A stretch of DNA of 64,000 nt from Sanghuangporus weigelae (Eukaryota > Basidiomycota > Agaricomycetes > Hymenochaetales > Hymenochaetaceae). The stretch is from contig CP137323.1 of the NCBI GenBank assembly GCA_033182465.1, forward strand, positions 434,001 to 498,000. The letters run 5' to 3'. The number at the start of each line of letters is the position of its first letter. Position 1 is the first letter of the stretch. The notes under the pieces were generated by a model, which saw nothing but the letters and a program-made list of their open reading frames with translations, did not search any database and was not told the DNA's origin. This document shows, piece by piece, positions 1 to 13,225 of the stretch. The translations under genes were made by a program, and so were the position numbers.

Positions 1-631
1 GCAGCAGCTACAGCGAAGACAAGAGCATTAGAGGTGAGTCGCTCGATACTGTTCTCTTCGATGCCTTATGCCTGATATTCTCTTATGCTTTGTAGATTCT
101 TTCCAAGCGATGCGAAATCTATTCGAAAGTTACTATCCCTGCTACTGTCTCTCAATGGTTGTCGACTGCTGGTATACACAATACATATCCACTGCAAGAA
201 GACATGTATGCTATTATCTACACTCGACATCGTCTCCTTCTTGCTCAAGGTCAGTTAGGTGACAAATATGACATCCTTACTGAATCATATTTTTAGTGCT
301 CTCTTTATATTCGCGGAGCGGTGGTACTCATGGAATGCACGGTTGGATTCCACGAGCTGGCCAGGTGACGGAAACATCCTACATTGCCTGTCAGGCATAC
401 GAACAGGTTCGCGGTCCGATTTTCAGAGCGAACACGAACTACACAGGGCTTCTTGCCACGAAATTTTTTGCGCACATTACTTCCTATGAACTTCTTTATG
501 TTCTACCAGACAAAGCAACCTCTAGGAAGGACAAGAAGGTCGTCGAGTTGTCTAGAACCTCATTCGCCGTCTGGTCTGATATTCAAAAGGTTTCGAAGAT
601 TTTCGACAATGTAATGAAAGCTTCAAAATGA
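1..631 (+). CDS. 3' end of an unrecognised protein-coding gene (partial)
   Basis: The gene runs in from the left edge. Three exons can be read, 1-33, 96-249 and 297-631, joined by introns with GTGAGT...TTGTAG and GTCAGT...TTTTAG borders. The frame stays open across both junctions and ends at a TGA at 629-631, giving about 174 C-terminal residues. The reading contains stretches such as TIPATVSQWLSTAGIHNTYP and the end motif FDNVMKASK. There is no signal peptide, membrane segment or motif that I recognise in this part. The splice pattern, phase agreement and absence of stops make it a real gene. Its function cannot be told from the tail alone. Confidence 0.6.
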
Positions 632-1321
632 AAATAGATGATTCTTTTCTGTAGTTTAGTCGTATTTTACTGTACACACTCTATCTTACGTCTGTGTTCC
701 TTATTCCGCAGACTTGCTCTTGTTTATTGCCTCTTTTCATGATATTTCTCTTTCATTGAGTGCCGATCTCCTTCCCACATCTCGTACCAAGCACTCTTTT
801 TGTTATTCTCATTTTTATTTTCGCTCTATCTAAAAACTAATTGTACTATGGTAAGAATGTATTTTGTACATGCCTGAGGCCCATTCGGAGGTTTTGAGGG
901 GTCTGGGAGGCCTGATCCCGAAATCCGGACTTTTTTGGGCTCGGAACCCTAAGCCTGGTACGATCCGGACACAAAATGGTCATTTCGGGCAAAAAAATCC
1001 GGACAAAAAGTATGGCTCACGGACTCATACATTTATCGAGATTGTCGGGGGTCCTGCGCACACGCGTACTACAGGTATAGAATCCTCTCGGTTACTGAAA
1101 CTTTAAAGGCTGTTAGACCCGACAAGCCGCATTCATCATAAATACCAAGTGCGTAGTCGATAAGCACGAGTTCGCATATTTAGAATCGCAGCGTAGCATA
1201 CTCCTCACATGTTCCAAAAGTCTAAAAGCAGATGTTCCGAATTTCATCTAACGAAGAAGTTACAGTCGTGATGCCTGACGATGTGCTACACCGATACTTC
1301 CCAAGCAAGGAAGCATTTACT
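632..1321. other. Intergenic region with three short ATCCGGAC copies
   Basis: No gene is seen between the partial gene and OYE-1. The octamer ATCCGGAC occurs at 923-930, 963-970 and 997-1004, in a G/C-richer patch unlike its AT-rich surroundings. This may be a scrap of a repeat; no ends or coding sequence are visible. Confidence 0.3.
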
Positions 1322-2681
1322 CTAATACTTCCTGATTAAACTGTACCTCGCCTCAGTCTCAGGATCCGCAAATGAATAGTCAGTGTACCCCTCATGTGTA
1401 CCAGAATAAAACTTGCTCCTGATGTACGGTGTAAGAGGGATATCTTTCTTGATCAGCGCGGGAAGGTCAGGCTAGAGAATAAATCCGCACATCAAACAAA
1501 TGCTCTAAAAAGATAATGTCGAATAATACGTACGTTGGAGATGAAATACCTCCCAAAGACAACAAGCTCGTCGATATTCTCCGCGTGCTCTATCGCCGTC
1601 TCCGGATTGTACCCACCAGCGGAAAGGTACACCGACCCGTTCTTCAAACTATCCGGTGCTTTCCAGATAGATCGAAGGAAGTCATTTGACTCGCCTTTCA
1701 GCGCGACACGATCGACTGCCCCTGCTATGCGTGGCTCGACAACGTGCAAATAGGCGAGCCGAGGGTACGCTTCTCGCACGCGGGCTGTGAGAATTGCGAA
1801 CGTTGGGTAGGGATGATCCATTCTCATATCTAGCCCAGTGTCACGTCATTGATGAAATAAGATCTCGCAATCTGAGATATTTTTCTGTACCTTGAAAAGT
1901 GCTAAACGGGCTTAGTCGAAAGCCAGTCCTTTCCTCTCCCACGACGCTGACCACTTTCTTGATCACTTCCAGAGGGAACCGAATCCGATTATCAATGCTG
2001 CCTCCCCACTGGTCGGTACGTCTGTTCGCCCTGTCGTCGATAAATTGTTCAATCAGGTAACCATGCGCGCAGTGGACCTCTACTCCATCAAATCCCGCGC
2101 GATACACGGCATTATACGCGGCCTGTCCGAAAAGCTCTATGTATTCCAGAATCTCCTCATGAGTAAGTTCGCGGGGTACGATCGATTGGTCTGACGTAGA
2201 TAACGGGATTGGAGACGGGGCGACGAAAGGATACGGTCCTCCTGGATTACTTGAAGAGTCGGGCGAGAACAGTACGTGGGGATCAGGCGCGCGACCATTC
2301 GCATACAACTGCATGTAAATGTATGAACCTTGCGCATGGACTGCATCGGCGACCTGATACATTTGTTCAGTAATACAGTATAGCAAAGACAAATCTGGTG
2401 TCTTTGCTTACCTTCTTCCATCCTTCAACTTGTGCGTCACTCCAGATGCCTGGACCATTATTGAGACCTCCTGCCTTCGCAGCGATGAACGTCCCCTCGG
2501 TTATAAGCAAGGTTCCGGGTACACTAGCTCGCTGGGCATAATACTCGACCATCGTCGGTGTTGGGACGTGTGCATCATCGGCCCGTGTTCTCGTGAGGGG
2601 AGCTAGTACAATTCGGTGGGATAACTGTAAGTTACCGACGCGAACTGGCTGGAAAAGCTTCTTTGTAGCACTTTCCGACAT
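1322..2681 (-). CDS. Old yellow enzyme family NADPH:flavin oxidoreductase, OYE-1
   Basis: Predicted FMN-dependent ene-reductase reducing activated C=C bonds of enones with NADPH in the cytosol. Exons (5' to 3') are 2681-2412, 2353-1891, 1829-1534 and 1471-1322, giving 392 residues, the usual OYE length. The ATG at 2681 (MSESATKKLF) aligns with the starts of the other copies; an upstream in-frame ATG is less likely. Visible OYE motifs are LAPLTRTRADD (FMN site), the Gln near residue 105, HCAHGYL (catalytic His184/His187 with Tyr189), DQWGGSIDNR and VFGRYFISN-PDLP (phosphate-binding Arg). The residue equal to Trp116 of yeast OYE1, which shapes the substrate pocket, is Tyr here (QLYANGR), whereas the neighbouring OYE-2, -4 and -6 have Trp. 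Intact, and first of a six-gene array. The family call is firm; the substrate is unknown. Confidence 0.93.
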
Positions 2682-3243
2682 TTTTGTTCTCTGCGATGCA
2701 CGAAGACTTCGAAGGATATAAGTAGTCAAACTTCCCAGAGAATTAGCGACCAGCTGTCAAATCTCGAGCCCATTTATTCTTTTGATAAATCCAAATTTGC
2801 TTGGTAATGAAGCACAGAGAGGTGACACTAGACACGGATGTATGTATAAGCATCAGCAGTCGATAAGGAAACAATTTGTATCTGCTTACTCACCTTCCAT
2901 GTTGGCGAGCACGTATACTACATATTGCGTGCTCGTTCAGAATGCATTTGATGTTTGAAAGTGCTGGCACGCTCGCAGGCTTAGATTTAGAATCTGGATT
3001 GATCCTGAGAGAAAACACATAGTGTCATAGTAGCTCAGAACCATGAGACAAGAACTCCGCGGCATTTTCCGGCTCCTCCTCCTCGAACTTCAAGTGCCTC
3101 TGTTACCTTCGGTATGCTTTCACCTGGCACTCTTCACCCTCACAAACTCCGTATTCACCATCTAAAAATGCTCACTATACAGATTCAAGCTTGAGGACGA
3201 CAACAACGAAACGTCTGCAAACTATACCTCCCGATCAAGCTTC
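2682..3243. other. Intergenic region between OYE-1 and OYE-2
   Basis: This holds the promoter of OYE-1 and the 3' flank of OYE-2. I see no further gene or repeat. Confidence 0.4.
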
Positions 3244-5244
<2,001 letters not shown>

Positions 5245-6594
5245 TCAAAGCTTATCGACCTTCTTGTAGTTATCCTCCGATTCTTTGTCTGCAAACGCAT
5301 AATCGGCGTATCCGTATGTGCCTTTCGGAGCGTAGAAAGTAGAACGATCGTACGATGTCAAAGGGATGCTCTTCTTGATCCGTGCTGGCAGATCAGGCTA
5401 TGACGAAAAGGCGTCAACAACTATAATCAGCCACTCGGTCAATCCAAGCCGACAAGTTACCCACATTTGATATGAAATAGCGCCCAAAGGCGACGAGTCC
5501 CCCATTCTTTTCTGCAGCTTCCATCCCTGCCTCAGAATAACCACCACCGCTGATGTACGCGGACCCGTTGTCGGAGCTGTCAGGTCCCTACCAGATAAGA
5601 CGCAAAAACTCAGTGGATTCTCCCCAAAGAGTCTCACGATCTTGATCCGCAGCCACGCGAGGTTCGATGACGTGCAAGTATGCTAAACGAGGTTGTGCTT
5701 CTCGAAGGAAGGATGCAAGTGCCGCGAAAGTCGGATACGGATGATCCATCTTCATACCTAGGCGAGAAACTCTTGAGGTTGGGATAATTTCGTAGCGTGT
5801 TCATCTAGCTCACCTTTGAATGTATTGAAGGGAGCAATGCGAAAACCTGTTCTCTCTGGGCCAACGGTGCTGACGACTTTCTTGATAACTTCGAGAGGGA
5901 AGCGGATCCGATTTTCGATGCTGCCACCCCATTGATCCGTTCGCTTATTCGACACGTCCTGTATGAACTGATCGACCAGACATCCATTGCCGCCGTGGAT
6001 TTCGACTCCGTCAAATCCGGCACGATGGACTGCGTTATGTGCGGCTTGACCATATAAGTCTATATACTCGAGGATCTCTTTATGCGTTAATGGACGTGGT
6101 ATATTACTCTGATCGGCTGTGGGTATCGGAATAGCAGACGGCGCGGCAAACGGATACGGTCCTCCCGGATTGCTCGGAGAGTCCGGACGCGAAAGGATCG
6201 CAGGCAGAGCAACCCGTCCCATAGCCACCAATTGCAAGAAAATGTAGGATCCTTGAGCATGTACTGCGTCTACAACCTAGATTTACTATTGAGCGAGCAA
6301 AGATTATGTTTGTAAACTTCGGAATACCTTTTTCCATGCCTCAACTTGTGCGTCGGACCAGATTCCAGGGAAATTATCTATTCCTCCAGCCTTCGGTGCT
6401 ATAAAGGTGGCTTCGGTAATAAGCAACGTTCCAGGTGTGCTCGCACGTTGACGATAGTATTTGGCCATCAAATCAGTTGGAACATAGGCGTCATCATTGC
6501 GATAGCGCGTTAGAGCAGGCAGCACTACTCGGTGTGAGAGTTGCAAGTTGCCAACTCGGATAGGCTGGAAAAGCTTCGCTTCGACTTGGATCAT
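5245..6594 (-). pseudogene. OYE-3, old yellow enzyme gene with one in-frame stop
   Basis: Exons are 6594-6328, 6276-5814, 5757-5465 and 5397-5245, with the array's conserved intron positions, canonical splice sites and correct phases (392 codons). In exon 3, TAG at 5590-5588 replaces the Lys codon of the IWKGPDS motif seen in the sister copies, and would remove about the last 110 residues, including the FMN-phosphate Arg. Exons 1 and 2 are otherwise well kept. The active site is unusual: HGGNGCL has the His/Asn pair of yeast OYE but Cys in place of the proton-donating Tyr, and QLVAMGR has Val in place of Trp. A young pseudogene is the simplest view; a sequencing error or stop read-through at this one base is the alternative. 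Confidence 0.8.
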
Positions 6595-7582
6595 CTACGG
6601 AGGGCGTCGAGGTTGCAGTATCTTCTCTTAGCAAAAGTAGATGGTGCTGAAAATAATTAAAAGTAGGCGTACCAATTTATACCGTTTAGTTTAGACATAC
6701 TCGCCACCAGCATAGATGGGATGGGATATAGCTGAATAAGCTACGTAAGATGAATCGCGATATAAGTATAATGACTCATGCTTACTCACCATGTACAAAA
6801 CTTCTCCTTTGGTACCGCTTCTCTATCAATGATAATATTTGCTTGGGCTGTAAGATCAAGGGTTGGGTTTGACGCGCTTACGACATTAGTTTTTCCGTCA
6901 GTTACGGATGAACAAGAACAGAAACCGTAGAGAGATCCAACTTTTAAAACCAGAAGTAACGTCATCAAGAGCTGTAGAAAGAGACCCTCGAAACGTCGTA
7001 GAAATCTACGCACGCTCACCAGTTGTTTGTTGAACTTGTCTCTTATCTACATGTATCAATACGGACCGCGGGTCAGTGCAATGATGACATTAAATGTAAG
7101 TACTTTCTTCCCTAGACACAATAAGCCGCAAAGACAGATGTGGTGTGCGATCGACGATTGAAGATATTCCACAGTACGTACGTCTTCGAGAATGTGTCAC
7201 ATCATTACATAAGCTCCTTCTGGGGTAATTGCTTCCCACTTATGATTCGGGCTTGGTCAGCCTTTGTCCGAAGTTTGTCACTCTGATTATATTATAAGAA
7301 TACTCTAGATTGCTCTGGTTTCCCTGATTAAGATGGCGTGCTCGCTGCTTGTGTATCGATTGGAACAATTGGAAGTCTCCGGCTGCCTTTGGCAACCGAA
7401 CAGGTCAGTTTCTCACATGGTTTGTCACCTCACGAAATCATGAGTAAATCGTACAGAGTAATAGCTCGGAAGGATGAGCTATTCTACCATCCGATATAAA
7501 AGCTAGGTACATATCAATTGCCTTTTCTATCTACAAATTTCTCTCTTAACTTGAACGTTTCTTTTCGTTTCTGTGTCTCGCT
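6595..7582. other. Intergenic region between divergent OYE-3 and OYE-4
   Basis: This is a head-to-head gap, so it holds both promoters. A TATA box lies before OYE-4. A hydrophobic open frame on the minus strand at 6786-7019 has no ATG and was not accepted. Confidence 0.4.
7495..7502 (+). promoter_or_regulatory. TATA box of OYE-4
   Basis: TATAAAAG lies about 80-88 bp upstream of the OYE-4 ATG, at the usual distance for a fungal TATA-driven, inducible gene. Confidence 0.55.
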
Positions 7583-8971
7583 ATGTCGCGTTCAGCAGCA
7601 AAGCTTTTTCAACCCATCCGCGTTGGGAGCCTCAACCTCTCCCATCGGGTCGTTCTTGCACCTCTAACGCGCCTCCGAGCTGATGATGCTCATGTGCCGA
7701 CCGATATCATGGTAGATTACTATGCCCAGCGAGCAAGTGTACCTGGTTCTCTCCTTATCACAGAGGCGACCTTCATTGCTGCAAAGGCTGGTGGATATGA
7801 TAACGTTCCAGGAATATGGAGTGACGAGCAAGTCGCAGCATGGAAGAAGGTGCGTGAATGAACCGTACTTTTGCTCTTGCAGCATGTTCACGTTATCTGT
7901 CCTTTTACAGGTGACAGACGCTGTCCATTCGCAAGGGTCATACATCTTCATGCAGCTTTGGCAACTGGGACGTACAGCGGGTTCGGAGGTCCTTGCTCAA
8001 CCTGATAGCATAAAGAACCCGGGAGGACCCTATCCTTATGTATCTTCATCTGATATTCCGCTTCCCGAGCGAAAAGGTGGTCCCGCGCCGCGTCCCCTCA
8101 CACATGAAGAAATACTCGAATACATTGAAATTTTCGGGAAAGCAGCTCACAATGCGGTGCACCGTGCTGGATTTGATGGTGTCGAGATTCACGGCGCACA
8201 TGGCTATCTCGTCGACCAGTTTCTTCAAGATACTGCTAACAAGCGCACCGATCAATGGGGCGGAAATATTGAAAATCGCAGTCGCTTTGCATTGGCAGTT
8301 ATCAAAAAGATCGTCAGTGTTGTTGGTGAGGAACGGACAGCCATTCGTTTGAGTCCATTCAATACCGTTCAGGGTAAGTTACAAATGTTCGTCACCTTGG
8401 GGCCTGAAGCTAAAATATATGAAGGAATGCACATGGAACATCCGCAGCCCACCTTCGCTTACCTCGTCAGCCGTATTCGAGAAGCTTATCCCCGCTTTGC
8501 TTACCTTCATGTTGTCGAGCCTCGAATTGCGGGCATGGACGAACGTGAAGTGTTAGCCGGAGAGTCCAACGATTTCCTGCGTGCCATCTGGAAGGGTCCC
8601 GACAGCGAGAAGAACGGTTCAGTTTTCCTCAGTGCTGGTGGATATACGCCAGAGAATGCGGTAAATGATGCTGAAGAAAAGGGCGACCTCATCGTCTTCG
8701 GACGATACTACATTTCCAACGTACGTGTTTACTCCAAATTTCAATGTAGAATTCGTCTAATTCCGTACTCTGTTATTTCATTTCCCTCATGCAGCCCGAT
8801 CTACCTGCGCGGATCAAGAAAGATATACCCCTGACACCATACGACCGCAAGAAGTTCTACGCTGCCAAAATGCTAGAAGGCTACATCGATTATCCGTTCG
8901 CTGATCCTGAAACGGAAGCACTCTACAAGGCGAAGAAGGAAGAGCGAGATCGTGCTCATGCGAAGATGTAA
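7583..8971 (+). CDS. Old yellow enzyme family oxidoreductase, OYE-4 (inverted copy)
   Basis: This is the only copy on the plus strand. Exons 7583-7849, 7911-8373, 8425-8720 and 8795-8971 give 400 residues. Motifs are LAPLTRLRADD, QLWQLGR, HGAHGYLVDQF (catalytic His, His and Tyr), DQWGGNIENR, the FMN-binding LSAGGYTPENA and VFGRYYISN. Exon lengths 267/463/296/177 are identical to OYE-6, and the C-terminal exon ends in a charged KAKKEERDRAHAKM tail. The start [15 protein letters not shown] is fixed by alignment, a TATA box upstream and the lack of any earlier in-frame ATG. Intact. Predicted cytosolic NADPH-dependent enone reductase; the natural substrate is unknown. Confidence 0.95.
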
Positions 8972-9777
8972 TTGTTCTGTATTATACAAACTTTTTAGAT
9001 TTGTTTAGTCATGTAGATCGTTGTCTGAGCACTACTTACTAGAAAATTATTAGCCAGCTGTCTTTGCTTGCTTTTCTTCTTTTACAATCTGGGTATTTTA
9101 GCACCTTACTAGTAAAGTTGTGTAAGCATCAAAAGGAAGATGTAAAGTTATAAGTTGATATGTTTATATGACAATTTTGGTCCAACCCGTATAAGCTTGC
9201 TGTACGCTCTAAGAAATAGGCCTAGGTTTAGGCTTGCTTTTGTGTGTTTTACCTACCTAGAAGGTAGAATTCTGTTAAGATGATCGACATGCCGTCGGAG
9301 TTTCAATACGCAGTGTTCCGGCGACGTATCACTCTTCCGAGTCTGCGATTACCATCACTACAACTCGTTACAATCTATGGTGTGCAGGCGGCTTGACACG
9401 TTCACCTGATGAGTTCCTCGCTTTGTTAAACTTGAGCTGACTAATTCTCTTGAGGAAGCCATGCATACTGCGATCGACGGTTCTTCAATCGATGTGCAGT
9501 AAGCGCGATACTCTTTTCACGCCCTTTTGCGGAGTCAACGCTTCTTTGTGATGTCCGTTGAGTAGCTTCCGCGTTCGAACTACAGGCCGACTGATGGGCT
9601 TTTTTACACGGTCTTTGAACGTGTTTCATGTCTGAAGATCAATAGCTCACCGAAAGGTGGTGTCGCCTAGTGATCGAGTCTTGGAAACAAATGCCTTGAT
9701 CTCTACATATTTATGACGAACGATATTTCATACAGCTGGTCTATGAGTCCGTTCGTTTGCGTACTGCGAAAATCTAT
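8972..9777. other. Intergenic region between convergent OYE-4 and OYE-5
   Basis: This contains the 3' flanks of two convergent copies. Nothing else was recognised. Confidence 0.35.
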
Positions 9778-11160
9778 CTATGTTGGAGTGTAATTGCGTT
9801 CACGCTTTTCCTTTTCCGCGTTATAAAATGCCTCTGCCTCAGGATCTGCGAATGAATAGTCGACATATCCTTCTAGAGACTCACGCGCGTAGAATTTCGA
9901 CCGGTCGTATGGCGTGAAAGATGTGTTCTTCTTCACTCTTGCTGGCAGGTCCGGCTAATGCGATGAAAGGCGTAGTAGTTACGTTAGTATCAATTGCAGT
10001 GAGCTATGTTTTCCAGCTTACGTTACTGGTATAATATCGTCCGAAGACTATCAGGTCGCCTAGCTCTTCTGCATCTTTTAGAGCACTTTCAGCGGTATAG
10101 CCACCGGCACTTAGGTAAACAGAGCCGTTCTTCTCGCTATCGGGCTCTTTCCAGATGGCGCGCAGGAAGTCGTTTGATTCGCCGACTAATACTTCGCGCT
10201 CGGAGACACCTGCAATTTGAGGCTCGACGACATGAAGGAAGGCAAAACGTGGGTAGTCCTCCCGAATACGGCTGACAAGATAAGCATAGTTACGTTGTAT
10301 ATGTCGCATACGTTCAACTGGAGACACACGCTCAGTAGGACAGGCGCAAACAAGAAAGCTTTGCGACTCACCTTGGAGTGTGTTGAAAGGGCTCGGTCGG
10401 ATGCCTGCCCGTTCTTCACCAACTATGGATACGACCTTCTTGGCAATCTAAAGAGCAAAACGCGTTCTACCTTCAACACTGCCGCCCCACTGATCCGTGC
10501 GCTTGTTGCTCGTGTCCTGGAGGAACTGCTCGATCAGGTATCCATGCGCGCTATGCACCTCGACTCCGTCAAAACCTGCTCGATGCACGGCATTGTGTGC
10601 TGCTTTCCCGAAGAGCTCTATGTATTCGAGAATTTCCTCATGAGTGAGAGGACACGGCTTGGAAGCGTCTTTCTTGTCGGGCAAAGGGACGTCCGATGAT
10701 ACAAGTGAGTACGGTCCACCTGGATTTCTAGGGCAATCCGGTAAGGCGAGGATCTCCGGCTTCGCAGTGCGACCGAGCTGCCATAACTGCAAGTAAACGT
10801 ACGACCCTTGAGCATGGACTGCATCGGTGACCTGTAAAGGAGTGGTAGTGTGGACACTGCCTGGGATCAACGACTCGCTCTGAGTGCGCCTACCTTCTTC
10901 CATCCCGCAACCTGCTCATCACACCAAATACCTGGGACGTTATTGTATCCACCAGCCCTCGCAGTGATGAAGGTGGCTTCCGTGATCAGTAGTGTGCCTG
11001 GTACTCTTGCACTCTGTGCGTAATATTCCACCATAATATCGGTCGGTACGTGGCCATTGTCTGCTCGGAAGCGTGTCAAAGGTGCGAGCACGATTCTATG
11101 CGCGAAGTCGAGGTTCCCGACTCGAATGAGCTGGAAGAGCTTTGCGTCTGAGTGGGAAAT
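9778..11160 (-). pseudogene. OYE-5, decayed tandem duplicate of OYE-6
   Basis: The exon series 11160-10894, 10831-10372, 10317-10022 and 9954-9778 keeps all splice sites and phases. The codon matching the OYE-6 ATG is ATT (11160-11158). A TAG at 10450-10448 replaces the Glu of FALEVVKK. One codon is missing in exon 2 (SSDVPLP against SSSDIPLP). Conserved residues have drifted near the start (QLIRVGNLDFAHR against QPIRVGNLDLSHR). The catalytic HSAHGYL is still present. Upstream sequence out to roughly 11.5 kb matches that of OYE-6, and the TATAAAGG of OYE-6 is TATTAATA here. The gene is therefore very unlikely to make a full enzyme. Confidence 0.85.
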
Positions 11161-11855
11161 CGTTGAATAGATTGAAAGGTACGAAGCAGCTTGATGTTGG
11201 ACACGCTATGACGCTCACTGTATTAATACTCAGGACCGAGACAATTTGACTCACTAATATCTGACTCTGCTATGCATCACTCTACCAGCAACGCCAGCTT
11301 TGACGGGAAAAAGAGAAAGTAATCACAGACGTACGGACTTGCTATCTTTGGAAAGAATTCACGGGACCCGCTGGTTTCGGACAGCGCCTTGATGAATAAG
11401 TTGCTCAAGGACCGAGATTTAACGCATACGGTCCACTCTGTTTTGACTCGACTGTTGACTCGATTGTGTGTCTGTTTGTCAGTGGTTTCGCTTCGCTACT
11501 GACTTTCTTGTTCAAGGGCGGACAGTCGGATCGGTATCTTCGCGTTCGTGTTCTATATTTTGCATCTGCCTAGAAAACCAGAACTAATATTGCTCAAATG
11601 TTAGCGACCGTTGGAAGAATATGGCGTGCTGTCGTCATTTCAAATTGGTAAGTAATGTACGTCAAGAAGGTCAAGTGCTCAAAGCGGTCTTCTTCCGACT
11701 ACTAAGACTCGACGCATCCACATTACTCTCTAACGGAACAATCAGAGAGAACTGCGACCATCGCATTTCAACAGAACCGGGTTACTATCTATAACATTCA
11801 AGACCTATGAGTGAGCTACTCTAAAATAGCGTCATCCTTATGTGAAAGTCCGTGT
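11161..11855. other. Duplicated, eroded promoter region of OYE-5
   Basis: About 350-400 bp next to the pseudogene aligns with the OYE-6 upstream region, for example the shared 20-mer GATTGAAAGGTACGAAGCAG. The remainder, towards OYE-6, shows no feature. Confidence 0.6.
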
Positions 11856-13225
11856 CTATGACTGAGCACGATCGCGCTCACGCTCGTCCTTCTTTGTCCT
11901 ATACAACGCCTCCGTGTCTGGGTCGGCAAATGCATAGTCAATGTATCCATCCAGAGATCCAGGTATATAAAATTTTGATCGATCATACGGTGTGAAAGGT
12001 ATGTTTTTCTTTACTCTTGCTGGCAGATCGGGCTAATACGAGGTAAGTCATATTGATATCATTTACGCACGATTGTCGACTCACATTAGAGATGTAGTAA
12101 CGGCCAAAGACAATCAGATCTCCTTTCTCTTCCGCGTCTTTCAGAGCACTTTCAGCAGTATGCCCACCAGCGCTCAGATAAACGGAGCCGTTCTTCTCGC
12201 TGTCGGGACCTTTCCATATCGTACGGAGGAAATCGTTGGACTCGCCCGCGGATACCTCGCGCTCAACTAGGATGGCGATGCGAGGTTCAACAACGTGGAG
12301 CCAAGCAAAGTGCGGATAGGCTTCTCGGATACGGCTGACCAGATAAGCGAACGTCGGCTGTACATCCTGCATGCGTTCGACTGAAGGCATATGGCAAATA
12401 AATACCACAAGACTCAGAGACTGAGAACAACTTCACGATTTACCTTGAAGTGTATTGAAAGGGCTCAAACGGATTCCAGTCCGTTCTTCACCAACTACGG
12501 ATACGACCTTCTTGACGACTTCAAGAGCGAACCGGGTTCTACCCTCAATACTACCACCCCATTGATCCGTACGCTTGTTAGACGTGTCTTGGAGGAACTG
12601 CTCGATCAGATAACCATGTGCTGCGTGAACTTCGACGCCATCGAAGCCCGCCCGATGTACAGCATTATGTGCTGCCTCCCCGAAGAGCTCTATGTATTCG
12701 AGAATTTCCTCATGAGTAAGAGGACGCGGCTTGATGGCGTCTTCCTTGTCGGGAAGCGGGATGTCAGACGATGATACAAGTGAGTACGGTCCACCTGGAT
12801 TCTTAGGGCAATCTGGTAGTGCAAGGATCTCCGGATTCGCAGTGCGACCGAGCTGCCATAGCTGCAAGTAAATGTATGATCCTTGAGCGTGGACTGCATC
12901 GGTGACCTGTAAAGGATCGATAATGCGAATGTATCCTAGGAACGAAGAACTTTCTTACCTTCTTCCATCCTGCGACCTGCTCGTCAGTCCATATACCTGG
13001 GACGTTGTCGTATCCACCAGCCCTCGCAGCGATGAAGGTGGCTTCCGTGATCAGTAACGTGCCCGGCACGCTTGCTCTCTGTGCATAATATTCTACCATG
13101 TTATCAGTAGGCACATGGGCATCGTCTGCCCGGAAGCGCGTCATGGGAGACATCACGATCCTATGCGAGAGGTCGAGGTTCCCGACGCGAATGGGCTGAA
13201 AGAGCTTTGGTTCTGAGTGAGACAT
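11856..13225 (-). CDS. Old yellow enzyme family oxidoreductase, OYE-6
   Basis: Exons 13225-12959, 12906-12444, 12380-12085 and 12032-11856 give 400 residues, intact. Motifs are IVMSPMTRFRADD, QLWQLGR, HAAHGYLIEQF (His, His, Tyr), DQWGGSIEGR, LSAGGHTAESA and VFGRYYISN-PDLPARVKK. The usual LAPLTR at the FMN site reads MSPMTR, closer to the APMTR of yeast OYE. A TATA box sits about 65 bp upstream. It is the functional parent or sister of OYE-5, with a repeat period of about 2066 bp. Predicted FMN-dependent ene-reductase; such genes often answer oxidative or electrophile stress, but no stress element was identified here. Confidence 0.95.

Noticed and set aside
923-1004. Possible CRISPR-like or regulatory repeat of ATCCGGAC
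   Set aside because: Only three 8-mers with unequal spacing in a eukaryotic genome; no further structure.
6786-7019. Hydrophobic minus-strand frame between OYE-3 and OYE-4
   Set aside because: No convincing ATG or splice sites; lies in a shared promoter region.
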